Shown: positions 28,345 to 37,639, counted from the first letter of the stretch. The stretch is 64,000 nt of DNA from Streptantibioticus rubrisoli (GCF_024436055.1 NZ_JANFNH010000018.1:1-64000), one strand, 5' to 3'. The notes: generated by a model not told the origin, from the letters alone. Program-made: numbers and translations.

Positions 28345-29216
28345 TGAGCACCGTGACCGCCCCGCCCGCGGCCCGCACCACCGCCGCGACCCCGGCACCC
28401 GAGCCGCGCCGCCGCTCCCCGCTGGCCTGGATCCGCGAACACACCCTGCTGGCCGTCACCATCGTGGTGTTCGTGTTCATGCTGCTGCCCAACGCGGTCA
28501 TCCTGTGGATGTCGTTCAACCGGCCGGTGGGCAAGTACGACTACGTCTGGAACGAGTTCTCCCTCGACGCCTGGCGCCACCCGTGCGCCAACAGCGAGAT
28601 GTGCCACAGCATCGGCCTGTCGCTGCAGGTCGGCGTGGTCGCCACCATCGTGGCCACGCTGCTCGGCACGATGATCGCCTTCGCCATGGTGCGGTACCGC
28701 TTCAAGGCCCGCTCCGGCGTCAACGCCCTGCTGTTCCTGCCGATGGCAGCCCCCGAGGTGGTCATGGGCGCCACTCTCGCCGCGCTGTTCTTCAACACCG
28801 TCGGCCCCGGCGCGCTGGGCTTTTGGACCATCACCATCGCCCACGTCATGTTCTGCGTCAGCTATGTGGTGGTCACCGTCAAGTCCCGGCTGGCCGGCAT
28901 GGACCCGACCCTGGAGCGAGCCGCCCAGGACCTGTACGCCAGCCCGGCACAGACCTTCCGCCACGTCACCCTGCCGCTGGTGGCGCCCGGCATCGCCGCC
29001 GCCGCGCTGCTGGCCTTCGCCCTGTCGGTGGACGACTACATCATCACCGTCTTCACCGCGGGCAACCTGGAAACCTTCCCGATGTACGTCTGGGGCTCGG
29101 TGCAGCGTGCCTACCCGGCTCAGATCGACGTCATCGGTTCACTGATGCTGCTGGGCACGATGACCGTCATCGCCCTCTCGCAGCTCGTCGGCCGGGCCAG
29201 GACCGCCCGTCGCTGA
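28344..29216 (+). CDS. potC: Polyamine ABC transporter permease PotC
   Basis: The second permease subunit, 290 aa with six transmembrane segments. The EAA motif is ERAAQDLYASPAQTF then VTLPLVAPGI, and SVDDYIITVFTAG is typical of PotC. The ATG overlaps the potB stop (TGATG). A Cys pair (HPCANSEMC) lies in the first periplasmic loop, which is unusual for the family. The FAD oxidase gene follows 46 nt later, probably in the same mRNA. Confidence 0.95.
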   Translation: MSTVTAPPAARTTAATPAPEPRRRSPLAWIREHTLLAVTIVVFVFMLLPNAVILWMSFNRPVGKYDYVWNEFSLDAWRHPCANSEMCHSIGLSLQVGVVATIVATLLGTMIAFAMVRYRFKARSGVNALLFLPMAAPEVVMGATLAALFFNTVGPGALGFWTITIAHVMFCVSYVVVTVKSRLAGMDPTLERAAQDLYASPAQTFRHVTLPLVAPGIAAAALLAFALSVDDYIITVFTAGNLETFPMYVWGSVQRAYPAQIDVIGSLMLLGTMTVIALSQLVGRARTARR

Positions 29217-29262
29217 CGGCACAAGGAAAATCCGCGAAGCACTGGGAAAGCAGTGATACCGC

Positions 29263-30657
29263 ATGGACCCTGCCCATTCGCTCGCTGACGCGCAGCCCAC
29301 CCCCTTCTGGCTGGAGGATCCCGGCAGGCCGCGGGCGAACCCCGCGCTGGTCGGGGACGAGCACTGCGATCTGCTGGTCGTCGGCGGTGGCTACTCGGGA
29401 CTGTGGACCGCCCTGATCGCCAAGGAGCGCGACCCCTCGCGCGAGGTGGTGCTGATCGAGGGCAATGAGGTCGGCTGGGCGGCCACCGGGCGCAACGGCG
29501 GCTTCTGCGCCGCCTCGTTGACCCACGGGATCGGCAACGGACTCGAGCGCTGGCCCGAGGAACTGGGCAAGCTGCAACAGCTCGGTGCCCACAACCTCGA
29601 CGAGATCGAGGCGGCCGTCGCCCGCTACGGCATCGACTGCGACTTCGAGCGCACCGGCGAGATCGACGTGGCCACCGAGCCGTACCAGCTCGACGAACTG
29701 CACGAGCTGGCACAGCGGGCCGCAGGACTCGGCGTCCACCTCGAACTGCTCGACCGGGACGCGATGCGCGCCGAGGTCGACTCGCCGACCTTCGCCGGCG
29801 GACTGTGGGACCGCGACGGCGTCGCGATGCTGCACCCGGCGAAGCTCGCCTGGGGACTCAAGCGCGCCTGCGAGTCGCTGGGAGTACGCATCCACGAGCA
29901 CACCCGGGCCACCGCCATGACCCCCAACGGCGGCGGCATGGCGGTGCGCACCGGCTACGGCCGGGTCTTCGCCCGCCGGGTGGCGCTCGGCTCCGGGGTG
30001 TTCCCGTCCCTGGTCAAGCGGCTGCGGTCGTACGTGGTGCCGGTGTACGACTACGCGATGGTCACCGAGCCGCTGAGCGAGGGCCAGTTGGCGTCGATCG
30101 GCTGGAAGCGGCGGCAGGGACTCGGCGACGGCGCCAACCAGTTCCACTACTTCCGGCTGACCGCCGACAACCGCATCCTGTGGGGCGGATACGACGCCAT
30201 CTACAAGTTCGGCAAGCGGGTGGCCGCCGAACACGACCAGCGGCCGGAGACCTTCCGTAAACTCGCCGCCCAGTTCTTCACCTGCTTCCCGCAGTTGGAG
30301 GGCTTGCGGTTCACTCATACGTGGGGCGGTGCGATCGACACCTGCTCGCGTTTCTCCGCGTTCTACGGCACCGCGCACGGCGGCCGGGTCGGCTATGCGC
30401 TCGGCTACACCGGGCTCGGGGTGGGCGCCACCCGGTTCGGCGCGGAGGTGATGCTGGACCTGCTGGCGGGCGAGCGCACCGAGCGCACCGAGTTGGAGAT
30501 GGTGCGCAGTCGGCCGCTGCCCTTTCCTCCAGAGCCCTTCGCCTGGGCGGGCATTGAGCTGACCCGCAGGTCTTTGGCGCGTGCGGACCGCAACGGCGGG
30601 CGGCGCAACCTGTGGCTGAAGGCCATGGACAAGGTCGGGCTCGGCTTCGACAGCTAG
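29263..30657 (+). CDS. FAD-dependent amine oxidase (PuuB-like)
   Basis: A 464-aa DAO-family flavoprotein. The FAD-binding Rossmann motif is at about residues 38-52 (LLVVGGGYSGLWTAL), followed by ATGRNGGFC and, at the C-terminal FAD site, GYTGLGVGATRF. Family members such as gamma-glutamylputrescine oxidase (PuuB) oxidise a polyamine derivative to the aldehyde with release of H2O2. Its place directly after potDABC supports that role. The stop TAG lies at the edge of a dispersed element, so the last codons may derive from it. Confidence 0.92.
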   Translation: MDPAHSLADAQPTPFWLEDPGRPRANPALVGDEHCDLLVVGGGYSGLWTALIAKERDPSREVVLIEGNEVGWAATGRNGGFCAASLTHGIGNGLERWPEELGKLQQLGAHNLDEIEAAVARYGIDCDFERTGEIDVATEPYQLDELHELAQRAAGLGVHLELLDRDAMRAEVDSPTFAGGLWDRDGVAMLHPAKLAWGLKRACESLGVRIHEHTRATAMTPNGGGMAVRTGYGRVFARRVALGSGVFPSLVKRLRSYVVPVYDYAMVTEPLSEGQLASIGWKRRQGLGDGANQFHYFRLTADNRILWGGYDAIYKFGKRVAAEHDQRPETFRKLAAQFFTCFPQLEGLRFTHTWGGAIDTCSRFSAFYGTAHGGRVGYALGYTGLGVGATRFGAEVMLDLLAGERTERTELEMVRSRPLPFPPEPFAWAGIELTRRSLARADRNGGRRNLWLKAMDKVGLGFDS

Positions 30658-30800
30658 GCGCTGCGCTGGCGCCGCGGCGATGCGCCGTCGACCATCTGCA
30701 ACACCGTTGCGGCTGGTCGCGCCCACGCGGCGGAGCCGCACATGAACCCAGCCCTACGCCCTTTCAGGGCGCCGCCGAACCCGCCGCGGCCGTCGAAGTC
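30656..30800 (-). repeat. Dispersed stem-loop element, copy B
   Basis: A reverse-oriented member of the repeated family. It begins at the oxidase stop codon with the complement of the element's AGCGCCTAG end, then hairpin 2 (GCGGCGGAGCCGC region, about 30727-30739) and hairpin 1 (30757-30772). The remaining bases to 30927 hold only the ribosome binding site of the next gene and no recognisable feature. Confidence 0.9.
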
Positions 30801-30927
30801 AAGACCTGCGAACCTGTGTCGGCCGGTTCGGGAAAATCCCCTCCCAACCCGCGTAATGCCGCGCCCGGTGCCCCCTCTCCTCCATGACGGGGGCATCCGG
30901 CCGCGGCCGGGGAATCGGAGGGATGAG

Positions 30928-31380
30928 ATGGGCGGCGCGGCGAAGACCGCGGTGGAGTGGCTGGTGTCGGTGGCACCGGACCCGCGGACCTGCTGGTGGG
31001 AGTGGGAGCGCAACCCGCTCGGGGTGACGCTGCTGCCCGCCGGAAGGCTCTGGGACGTGCTGATCGTCAGTGGTCGGCTGGGCTGTCCGACGCTGGACGT
31101 GCTCACCCGGTGCGTCGACCGGCCGGGGCCGGTGCTCGGCGACTTCGAGGACCGCAGGACCGGCTTCTTCGTCCCGGCCGGTACGGCCGCCCGCTGGGTG
31201 GGCACCGGGGTACGCACGGCCGGGCGCGGCAGCTGGATCGTCGTGCCGTACCCGGGCCGGGCCAGCGGCGGGGTGCGCTGGCTGGTGCCGCCGGACGGGT
31301 CGGGCACCCTGAACGACCCGGTGCTGCTGGAGACGGCCATGCACGAGGCGATGGCCCGGATCGCGGCCGACGGACTGTAA
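30928..31380 (+). CDS. Conserved protein of unknown function
   Basis: A 150-aa protein beginning MGGAAKTAVEWLVSVAPDP. CGGAGGG lies 5 nt before the ATG, and codon use is coding-like. It is rich in Gly, Arg and Trp (TCWWEWER) and predicted soluble. I recall similar short proteins near this locus in streptomycetes, with weak resemblance to the N-terminal part of bifunctional DNA primase/polymerase proteins, but I cannot assign a function. It sits between the polyamine operon and mmsA in the same orientation. Confidence 0.75.
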   Translation: MGGAAKTAVEWLVSVAPDPRTCWWEWERNPLGVTLLPAGRLWDVLIVSGRLGCPTLDVLTRCVDRPGPVLGDFEDRRTGFFVPAGTAARWVGTGVRTAGRGSWIVVPYPGRASGGVRWLVPPDGSGTLNDPVLLETAMHEAMARIAADGL

Positions 31381-31496
31381 AGCGGATCGCGGATGCGCCG
31401 ACACACTGGTGCTTGTGGCGGCCGGGAGCCGCTCGCGACACTGGCAGCAGGCTCCGAGCGGCTCGATCGACACAACGGTCAACAGGAAGGTCTGCC

Positions 31497-33002
31497 GTGA
31501 CCACCAAGCACATCACGCACTGGATCTCCGGACAGGAATGGACCGGAACCGCCGAACGACGGGGCGACGTGTACGACCCGGCCACCGGGCGGGTCACCGG
31601 CCAGGTGGACTTCGCGACCATCGCCGAGGTCGACCAGGCGGTCGGCGCGGCCGCCGCCGCGTTCCGCCAGTGGCGGCACACCTCGGTCGCCAAGCGCACC
31701 CAGGTGCTGTTCGCCTTCCGCGAGCTGCTGAACGCCGAACGCGACGAACTGGCCTCGATCATCGTCGCCGAGCACGGCAAGGTGCACTCGGACGCGCTCG
31801 GCGAGATCGCCCGCGGCCTGGAGGTCGTCGAATACGCCTGCGGCATCCCGCAGTTGCTCAAGGGCGGCTTCACCGAGCAGGCCTCCACCGGCATCGACGT
31901 CTACTCGATCCGCCAGCCGCTCGGCCCGGTCGCGATCATCTCGCCGTTCAACTTCCCGGCCATGGTGCCGATGTGGTTCTTCCCCATCGCCATCGCGGCC
32001 GGTAACACCGTGGTGCTCAAGCCGTCCGAGAAGGACCCGTCGGCCGCCACCTTCCTCGCCCGGCTGTGGCAGCGCGCCGGACTGCCGGACGGCGTCTTCA
32101 ACGTGGTGCACGGCGACAAGGCCGCCGTCGACCGGCTGCTCGAACACCCCGACATCAAGGCGGTCTCCTTCGTCGGCTCCACCCCGATCGCCCGCTACGT
32201 GTACGAGACCGGCACCCGGTACGGCAAGCGGGTACAAGCCCTCGGCGGTGCCAAGAACCACATGCTGGTGCTGCCGGACGCCGACCTGGACCTGGCCGCC
32301 GACGCCGCCGTCAACGCCGGGTTCGGCGCCGCCGGTGAGCGCTGCATGGCGGTCTCCGTGCTGGTCGCCGTCGACCCGATCGGCGACGCACTGGTGGCGA
32401 AGATCAAGGAGCGGATGGCCACCCTCAAGGTCGGCCCCGGCTGCTCCCCCGACTCCGAGATGGGCCCGCTGGTCACCGGTGCCCACCGGGACAAGGTGGC
32501 CTCCTACCTGGACGCCGGAGTCGCCGACGGCGCCACGCTCTGCGTCGACGGCCGCAAGCACCCGATCTCCGGCGACGACACGGTCGACGGCTTCTGGCTC
32601 GGCCCGACCCTCTTCGACCACGTCAAGCCCGGCATGTCCGTCTACAACGACGAGATCTTCGGCCCGGTGCTCTCGGTGGTGCGGGTCCCCTCGTACGACG
32701 AGGGCCTGGAGCTGATCAACGCCAACCCGTACGGCAACGGCACCGCGCTGTTCACCAACGACGGCGGCGCCGCCCGGCGGTTCCAGCACGAGGTGGAGGT
32801 CGGCATGGTCGGCATCAACGTGCCGATCCCGGTGCCGGTCGCCTACTACTCCTTCGGCGGCTGGAAGAACAGCCTGTTCGGTGACACCCACGCCTACGGC
32901 CAGGAGGGCGTCCACTTCTTCACCCGCGGCAAGGCGGTCACCCAGCGCTGGCTGGACCCGTCGCACGGCGGGATCAACCTCGGGTTCCCCACCAACTCGT
33001 AA
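31497..33002 (+). CDS. mmsA: Methylmalonate-semialdehyde dehydrogenase (CoA-acylating)
   Basis: A 501-aa member of the CoA-dependent branch of the aldehyde dehydrogenase superfamily, oxidising (methyl)malonate semialdehyde to propionyl- or acetyl-CoA in valine, beta-alanine or inositol breakdown. The signature PFNFPAMVPMWFFPIAI, the catalytic Cys in AAGERCMAVS and the Glu-less block ALGGAKNH are typical of MmsA rather than of hydrolytic dehydrogenases. The GTG at 31497 follows AGGAAGG. The 3' end overlaps the convergent PAP2 gene by 29 bp. Beta-alanine from spermine-type amines could link it to the neighbourhood; this is inference. Confidence 0.94.
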   Translation: MTTKHITHWISGQEWTGTAERRGDVYDPATGRVTGQVDFATIAEVDQAVGAAAAAFRQWRHTSVAKRTQVLFAFRELLNAERDELASIIVAEHGKVHSDALGEIARGLEVVEYACGIPQLLKGGFTEQASTGIDVYSIRQPLGPVAIISPFNFPAMVPMWFFPIAIAAGNTVVLKPSEKDPSAATFLARLWQRAGLPDGVFNVVHGDKAAVDRLLEHPDIKAVSFVGSTPIARYVYETGTRYGKRVQALGGAKNHMLVLPDADLDLAADAAVNAGFGAAGERCMAVSVLVAVDPIGDALVAKIKERMATLKVGPGCSPDSEMGPLVTGAHRDKVASYLDAGVADGATLCVDGRKHPISGDDTVDGFWLGPTLFDHVKPGMSVYNDEIFGPVLSVVRVPSYDEGLELINANPYGNGTALFTNDGGAARRFQHEVEVGMVGINVPIPVPVAYYSFGGWKNSLFGDTHAYGQEGVHFFTRGKAVTQRWLDPSHGGINLGFPTNS

Positions 33003-33576
33003 GGCGGGCGAGGCAGAGCAGCACCCCGCTCAGGCACCAACTGGCCGCCACGTCCAGCGGCCAGTGGTAGCCGCGCCACACCAGCGCGGCACCCACCGCG
33101 AGGTTCAGCAGCACGGCGGCGAGCACCAACAGCCGCCGTGCCGCCGCGCGTTGGAGCGGACCGGTGAGGAGCAGTACGGCCAGCCCGTACGCCATGGCCG
33201 CCGTCGCGGCGTGCCCGGACGGGAAGTACCCGGAGTGCGCCACGAGTTGGGCGGTGCCGGGAGCGGGGCGGGAGAGCAGATCCTTCACCGGTACGACCAG
33301 TGGCGCGGTCACCGCCATCGCCAGCGCGCCCACGGCGGACGGCAGCCACCAGCGCGGTACGCCCGCCCGGCGGTGCCGCCAGGCGGCGTATCCCAGGGCC
33401 ACCACGAGCACCGGAACCGCGACGCCGATGTCGCCCAGATCGGCCACCAACTGGGCCGCGGGCCGCAGCGGTTGGTGGTGCGCGGCGGACCGCAACGCCG
33501 CCGCGTCGACCCGGACGTCCCACCGGTACAGCACGCCGTGCGCCGCGACCTGCCAGGTCAGCAGGGCGAACAGCAT
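32974..33576 (-). CDS. PAP2-family phosphatase
   Basis: An integral membrane phosphatase of the type 2 phosphatidic acid phosphatase family. The three motifs are VKDLLSRPAP, PSGHA and RGYHWPLDVAASW. About five transmembrane helices are visible. Substrates may be phosphatidic acid, undecaprenyl pyrophosphate or other lipid phosphates. The frame is open up to 33918, but third-position GC is low and mixed from about 33590 to 33819 and high afterwards, so I take the ATG at 33576 (200 aa, family length). An ATG at 33819 is the alternative. No clear ribosome binding site is seen for either. Confidence 0.75.
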   Translation of the reverse strand: MLFALLTWQVAAHGVLYRWDVRVDAAALRSAAHHQPLRPAAQLVADLGDIGVAVPVLVVALGYAAWRHRRAGVPRWWLPSAVGALAMAVTAPLVVPVKDLLSRPAPGTAQLVAHSGYFPSGHAATAAMAYGLAVLLLTGPLQRAAARRLLVLAAVLLNLAVGAALVWRGYHWPLDVAASWCLSGVLLCLARLTSWWGTRG

Positions 33577-33601
33577 CGCGCACAGGCCGCTGGCGACAGC
33601 T

Positions 33602-33639
33602 GACCGCCCCGGAACAGGGGGGAGAGTTCCGGGGCGGTC
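33602..33639. terminator. 14-bp perfect hairpin before PAP2 gene
   Basis: Arms 33602-33615 and 33626-33639 are perfect complements with a 10-nt loop. It lies in the 376-base gap between the minus-strand gabT stop (33953) and the PAP2 start, and may terminate gabT read-through or act as a PAP2 leader attenuator. The rest of the gap (33640-33952) has no recognisable feature and a lower GC content than the coding regions. Confidence 0.65.
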
Positions 33640-33952
33640 GGGACGATCGCCGGACCGCTGGTCCCGGGGGGTTTGGGACGAGCGGCCGACCGATCGGCGA
33701 GGATTGCCGGAGCTTGCGGCACCGGCGGTTTCGTGCGCGAGGGCACTGCCGTATCGACGATGGGGAGTCGTCGACGGGATGTCGCCCGCGGTCTCCCGCG
33801 GCCGGGGTGGTTCTTTCATCTGGCACGACCGTACGTCACACAAGAGGCGGCAGTCAGTGGGGTCACCGTTCCCTACATCAGGCCCGCACAGGTTCTTCAC
33901 CTGGGCGCACAACACCACTGGCCCGCCGCGTTCCGCGACGTGTCGTCGCTGA

Positions 33953-35314
33953 TCAGAGGGTGCCGAACGCCCGCTCGATGATGTCCAGGCCCTCGGTCAG
34001 CAGGTCCTCGCCGATCACCAGCGGCGGCAGGAACCGCAGCACGTTGCCGTAGGTGCCACAGGTCAAGACCACCAGCCCCTCGGCGTGGCACGCCTTGGCG
34101 ACGGCGGCGGTCGCCTCGGGGTTGGGGGTCTTCGCCCCGTTCCGGGTTCCGGACTTGACGAGTTCGATGGCGATCATCGCGCCGCGGCCGCGCACATCGC
34201 CGATGATGTCGAACTTCTCGGCCAGCGCGGTGAGTCGGCCCTTCATGACCTCCTCGATCCGCTTGGCCTTGGCGTTCAGGTCCAGCTCGCGCATCGTCTC
34301 GATCGAGCCGAGCGCCGCCGCGCACGCCACCGGGTTGCCGCCGTAGGTGCCGCCGAGGCCACCCGCGTGGGCCGCGTCCATGATCTCCGCGCGGCCGGTG
34401 ACCGCGGCCAGCGGCAGCCCGCCCGCGATGCCCTTCGCCGTGGTGATGAGGTCCGGGACGACACCCTCGTCCTCGCAGGCGAACCACTGGCCGGTGCGGC
34501 AGAAGCCGGTCTGGATCTCGTCCGCCACGAAGACGATGCCGTTGTCCTTGGCGAACTGGGCGATCCGCGGCAGGAAGCCCTTGGCGGGCTCGATGAAGCC
34601 GCCCTCACCGGCGATCGGCTCGATCACGATCGCGGCCACGTTCTCCGCGCCCACCTGCTTGCTGATCTGGTCGATCGCCTGGGCGGCGGCCTGCTCGGCG
34701 CAGTTGTCCGCACCGGTCGGCCAGCGGAACGGGTAGGCCAGCGGCACCCGGTAGACCTCGGGCGCGAACGGGCCGAAACCGTGCTTGTACGGCATGTTCT
34801 TGGCGGTCAGCGCCATCGTGAGGTTGGTACGGCCGTGGTAGCCGTGGTCGAACACCACGACCGCCTGGCGCTTGGTGTAGGCGCGGGCGATCTTCACCGC
34901 GTTCTCCACAGCCTCGGCACCGGAGTTGAACAGCGCCGACTTCTTGGCGTGGTCGCCCGGGGTCAGCTCGGCGAGCCGCTCACAGACCTCCACATAGCCC
35001 TCGTAGGGCGTGACCATGAAACAGGTGTGGGTGAAGGCGGCCAACTGCTCGGTGGCGCGCCGCACCACGGCCTCGGCGCTGTTGCCCACCGAGGTGACCG
35101 CGATGCCGGAGCCGAAGTCGATCAGCGAGTTGCCGTCCACGTCCTCCAGCACACCGCCGCCCGCGCGGGTGACGAACACCGGCAGCGTCGTGCCCACGCC
35201 GTTCGCGACCGTCGCGGTCTTGCGGGCCAGCAGCTCCTGGGACTTCGGACCGGGAATCGAGGTGACGAGACGCCGCTCCTGGGGCAGGGCGGGGCCGCCG
35301 GACAGTTCGGTCAT
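33953..35314 (-). CDS. gabT: 4-aminobutyrate aminotransferase
   Basis: A 453-aa class III aminotransferase that converts GABA and 2-oxoglutarate to succinate semialdehyde and glutamate. Motifs: FNSGAEAVENAVKIARAYT for PLP phosphate, FDHGYHGRTNLTMALT, EPIAGEGGF, FVADEIQTGFCRTG with the cofactor Asp, and Schiff-base Lys in TTAKGIAGGLPL. These match GabT rather than ornithine or acetylornithine enzymes. AAGGAG precedes the ATG. It is divergent from the TraG-like membrane protein and completes the putative polyamine to GABA to succinate route encoded across the region. Confidence 0.94.
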   Translation of the reverse strand: MTELSGGPALPQERRLVTSIPGPKSQELLARKTATVANGVGTTLPVFVTRAGGGVLEDVDGNSLIDFGSGIAVTSVGNSAEAVVRRATEQLAAFTHTCFMVTPYEGYVEVCERLAELTPGDHAKKSALFNSGAEAVENAVKIARAYTKRQAVVVFDHGYHGRTNLTMALTAKNMPYKHGFGPFAPEVYRVPLAYPFRWPTGADNCAEQAAAQAIDQISKQVGAENVAAIVIEPIAGEGGFIEPAKGFLPRIAQFAKDNGIVFVADEIQTGFCRTGQWFACEDEGVVPDLITTAKGIAGGLPLAAVTGRAEIMDAAHAGGLGGTYGGNPVACAAALGSIETMRELDLNAKAKRIEEVMKGRLTALAEKFDIIGDVRGRGAMIAIELVKSGTRNGAKTPNPEATAAVAKACHAEGLVVLTCGTYGNVLRFLPPLVIGEDLLTEGLDIIERAFGTL

Positions 35315-35515
35315 GGGGGCTAACTCCTTGCGATCACGGTCTTTTACCGCAGGCTAAGCCTCGGCGACCGGGCTCCGCATACGCCGTTCGGTAGCAGTCG
35401 CCCAGGCCTCTTCGACGCGACGGCCAGTCGGCCACTCGGCCTGGCGTACCGCCTCCACTACATTGAGCGACACCGGGAACAAGGTCGGCTGGTCAGGGCG
35501 AGGGACAGCGATTAC

Positions 35516-37603
35516 ATGGACATCGACGGCACGCACGGCTACCGCGAAACCGCCCCGGCGGTGCCCTCCGTTCCGCGACCGGCCACCCCACCGCCGATGC
35601 CGCAGGCGCCGCCCACCAACCCCGTCGAGACCTGGCTGCGCACCCCGCGGCACGCCGACGCCCCGGGCATCTACGCGTACGGGCACGTGCCCCGGCCCCC
35701 GGAGGAGCCGGAGCGGGTGGCCAATCGAAAGCTGGTCGGGGGGGCGATTTGGTCAGCACTGTGCGCTGCGCTGCTGTGGTCGCTCATTTGGAACGGCTAC
35801 CTGCCGGTGGTCAGCGTGGTCCTGTGGGTTGTGCCGGACTCGTGGCCGTCCGGTGGTGGAAATCGGTACCTGGCAGGGCTGTTCAGCATTGCGCTGTTCG
35901 GGGCGATCGGTTTGGCCATCGTGTGGATCTTCGGGCGCCTTGGTCGATGGGGTGAAGTCCTCCGCCGCTTCGTCCTCACCCCCCTCACCCGCCCCCGCGC
36001 CCCCCAAACCGCAGCCGTGCCGGCGCCCGAGGTGGACCCCGCGGGGTGGCCGGAGTTGCGGGAGGCCGGGCAGCCCGCGGTGGCCGAGCGGCTGGCCGCC
36101 GAGACCCGCGAGGGACGGCTGAACGACGTGGACTACGTGCGGCTGCACCGTGCCTGGCGATCCGCGCGGGCCGACTCCGCACGGCTGAACGCCTACACCG
36201 ACGCGGTGCTGCGGCACGGCGCCGCCGCCTGCGCGCACCCCTCCGGCGCCCGCGACCTGCCCGCCCGGGCCGCCCGGCACGACCTGCTCACCGCCCAGGT
36301 GCGGATCGGCACGGCGGTCGACGCGGAGCGCAACCCGTACCGCTACCGGGGTGTGGGCGTCGCGCTCGACCCGGCGCTGCTGGGCACCTCGCTGCTGGTC
36401 GTCGGGCCGCCCGGCTCTGGCAAGACGCACCGGGTGGCGCGGCCGGTGGTCGAGTCGCTGTGCCTGCAGGCACTGGCGGGGACCGCGGCCGTGGTGGCCG
36501 TCGGTGCGGCGGGATCCGACCTGGGACCGGCCGACGCGTTCGACGTGGTCATCGCGATCGGTGACCCGGCGTCCGCCTACGACCTCGACCTGTACGGCGG
36601 CACCACCGACCCCGACGAGGCGGCGGGCATCCTCGCCGCCGCGCTGCTGGACGGCTTCGAGGGCCCGGAGGCCGACCCCCGCCGCGCGGCCACCGCGCTC
36701 GGGCAGCTCCTCGGCCCGTACCGCGCCGCCCACCGCCGGTTCCCCTCCGTGCCCGAGCTGCGTGAGCTGCTGGACGGCAACGCCGCGGCGCTGGCCGGAC
36801 TGCGCGAGGTGCTGGACGAGTCCGGTGAGCACGCCTGGGTGAGGGAACTCGCCGCCAGGGAACGGCAGTCGGGCCGCCCCGGCGACATCGGCGCCCTGCT
36901 CGCCGACCGGGTGGCGCTGCTGGACCGGCCCGCCTTCGCCGGGTTCTTCGACGTCACCGGTCGCACCCGGCCGTTCGCGCTGAACTCGCTGGAGCACCCG
37001 CTGCGGGTGCGCGTCGACCTGCCGGAGCGCGGGCACGCCGAGGCGTCCCGGATGCTCACCCGGCTGCTGCTCGCGCAGTTCACCGCCGCCGCCACCGCCC
37101 GTACCGACCGTTCGCTGTTCGCCTGCCTGGTGCTGGACGACGCCGCGCACACCGTCACCACCGAGGCGGTGCGCGGGCTGCAGCGGCTGCGCTCGGCACA
37201 CGCGGGCGCCGTGCTGGCCCTGCGCGGTCTTGACGACGTGCCGGAGGCGCTGCGCTCGGCGCTGCTGGGCGCGGCCGGGTGCAAGGTCGCGCTGTCCGGG
37301 CTGAACACCTGGGACGGCAAGCGGTTCGCCGAGGCCTGGGGCACCACCTGGGTCGAGGAGAGCGATGTGACCCGCACCCCGGACTTCTCCGGCGGGATCA
37401 TCAAGCGCACGCTGCGCGGCGTCCGGCGGTTGTTCACCGGAGAGGCGGCGACCACCGAGTCGGTCACCGTGCGGCGGGTGGAGCGGGAGCGCTGGTCCGC
37501 CTCCGACCTGGCCAACCACGTCCCGCCCGGCCACGCGGTCGCCTCGCTGACCTCGGTCGGGGGTGACAGCTCGCCGCCGGTACTGGTCGATCTGTGGGGA
37601 TGA
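35516..37603 (+). CDS. TraG/VirD4-like membrane P-loop ATPase
   Basis: A 695-aa protein. The N-terminus is disordered and Pro-rich, with the motif PGIYAYGHVPRPPEE. Two transmembrane helices follow (about residues 72-95 and 115-140), then a large cytoplasmic domain with Walker A GPPGSGKTHRV (about 298-305) and Walker B CLVLDDAAH (about 538-546). This is the plan of conjugation coupling proteins and other FtsK/TraG-type ATPases, but no relaxase, pilus or secretion gene is nearby. I recall an ATP/GTP-binding membrane protein beside gabT in streptomycetes, so it is probably a chromosomal core gene of unknown role. It is not a plasmid remnant judging by codon use. Confidence 0.8.
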   Translation: MDIDGTHGYRETAPAVPSVPRPATPPPMPQAPPTNPVETWLRTPRHADAPGIYAYGHVPRPPEEPERVANRKLVGGAIWSALCAALLWSLIWNGYLPVVSVVLWVVPDSWPSGGGNRYLAGLFSIALFGAIGLAIVWIFGRLGRWGEVLRRFVLTPLTRPRAPQTAAVPAPEVDPAGWPELREAGQPAVAERLAAETREGRLNDVDYVRLHRAWRSARADSARLNAYTDAVLRHGAAACAHPSGARDLPARAARHDLLTAQVRIGTAVDAERNPYRYRGVGVALDPALLGTSLLVVGPPGSGKTHRVARPVVESLCLQALAGTAAVVAVGAAGSDLGPADAFDVVIAIGDPASAYDLDLYGGTTDPDEAAGILAAALLDGFEGPEADPRRAATALGQLLGPYRAAHRRFPSVPELRELLDGNAAALAGLREVLDESGEHAWVRELAARERQSGRPGDIGALLADRVALLDRPAFAGFFDVTGRTRPFALNSLEHPLRVRVDLPERGHAEASRMLTRLLLAQFTAAATARTDRSLFACLVLDDAAHTVTTEAVRGLQRLRSAHAGAVLALRGLDDVPEALRSALLGAAGCKVALSGLNTWDGKRFAEAWGTTWVEESDVTRTPDFSGGIIKRTLRGVRRLFTGEAATTESVTVRRVERERWSASDLANHVPPGHAVASLTSVGGDSSPPVLVDLWG

Positions 37604-37639
37604 GGCAACGCTGACGGGTGAGGCAGAATCGGTAACGCC

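Noticed and set aside
35516-37603. Evidence for a conjugative element around the TraG-like gene
   Set aside because: Neighbours are metabolic and regulatory genes with normal codon use; no relaxase, tra or spd genes nearby.
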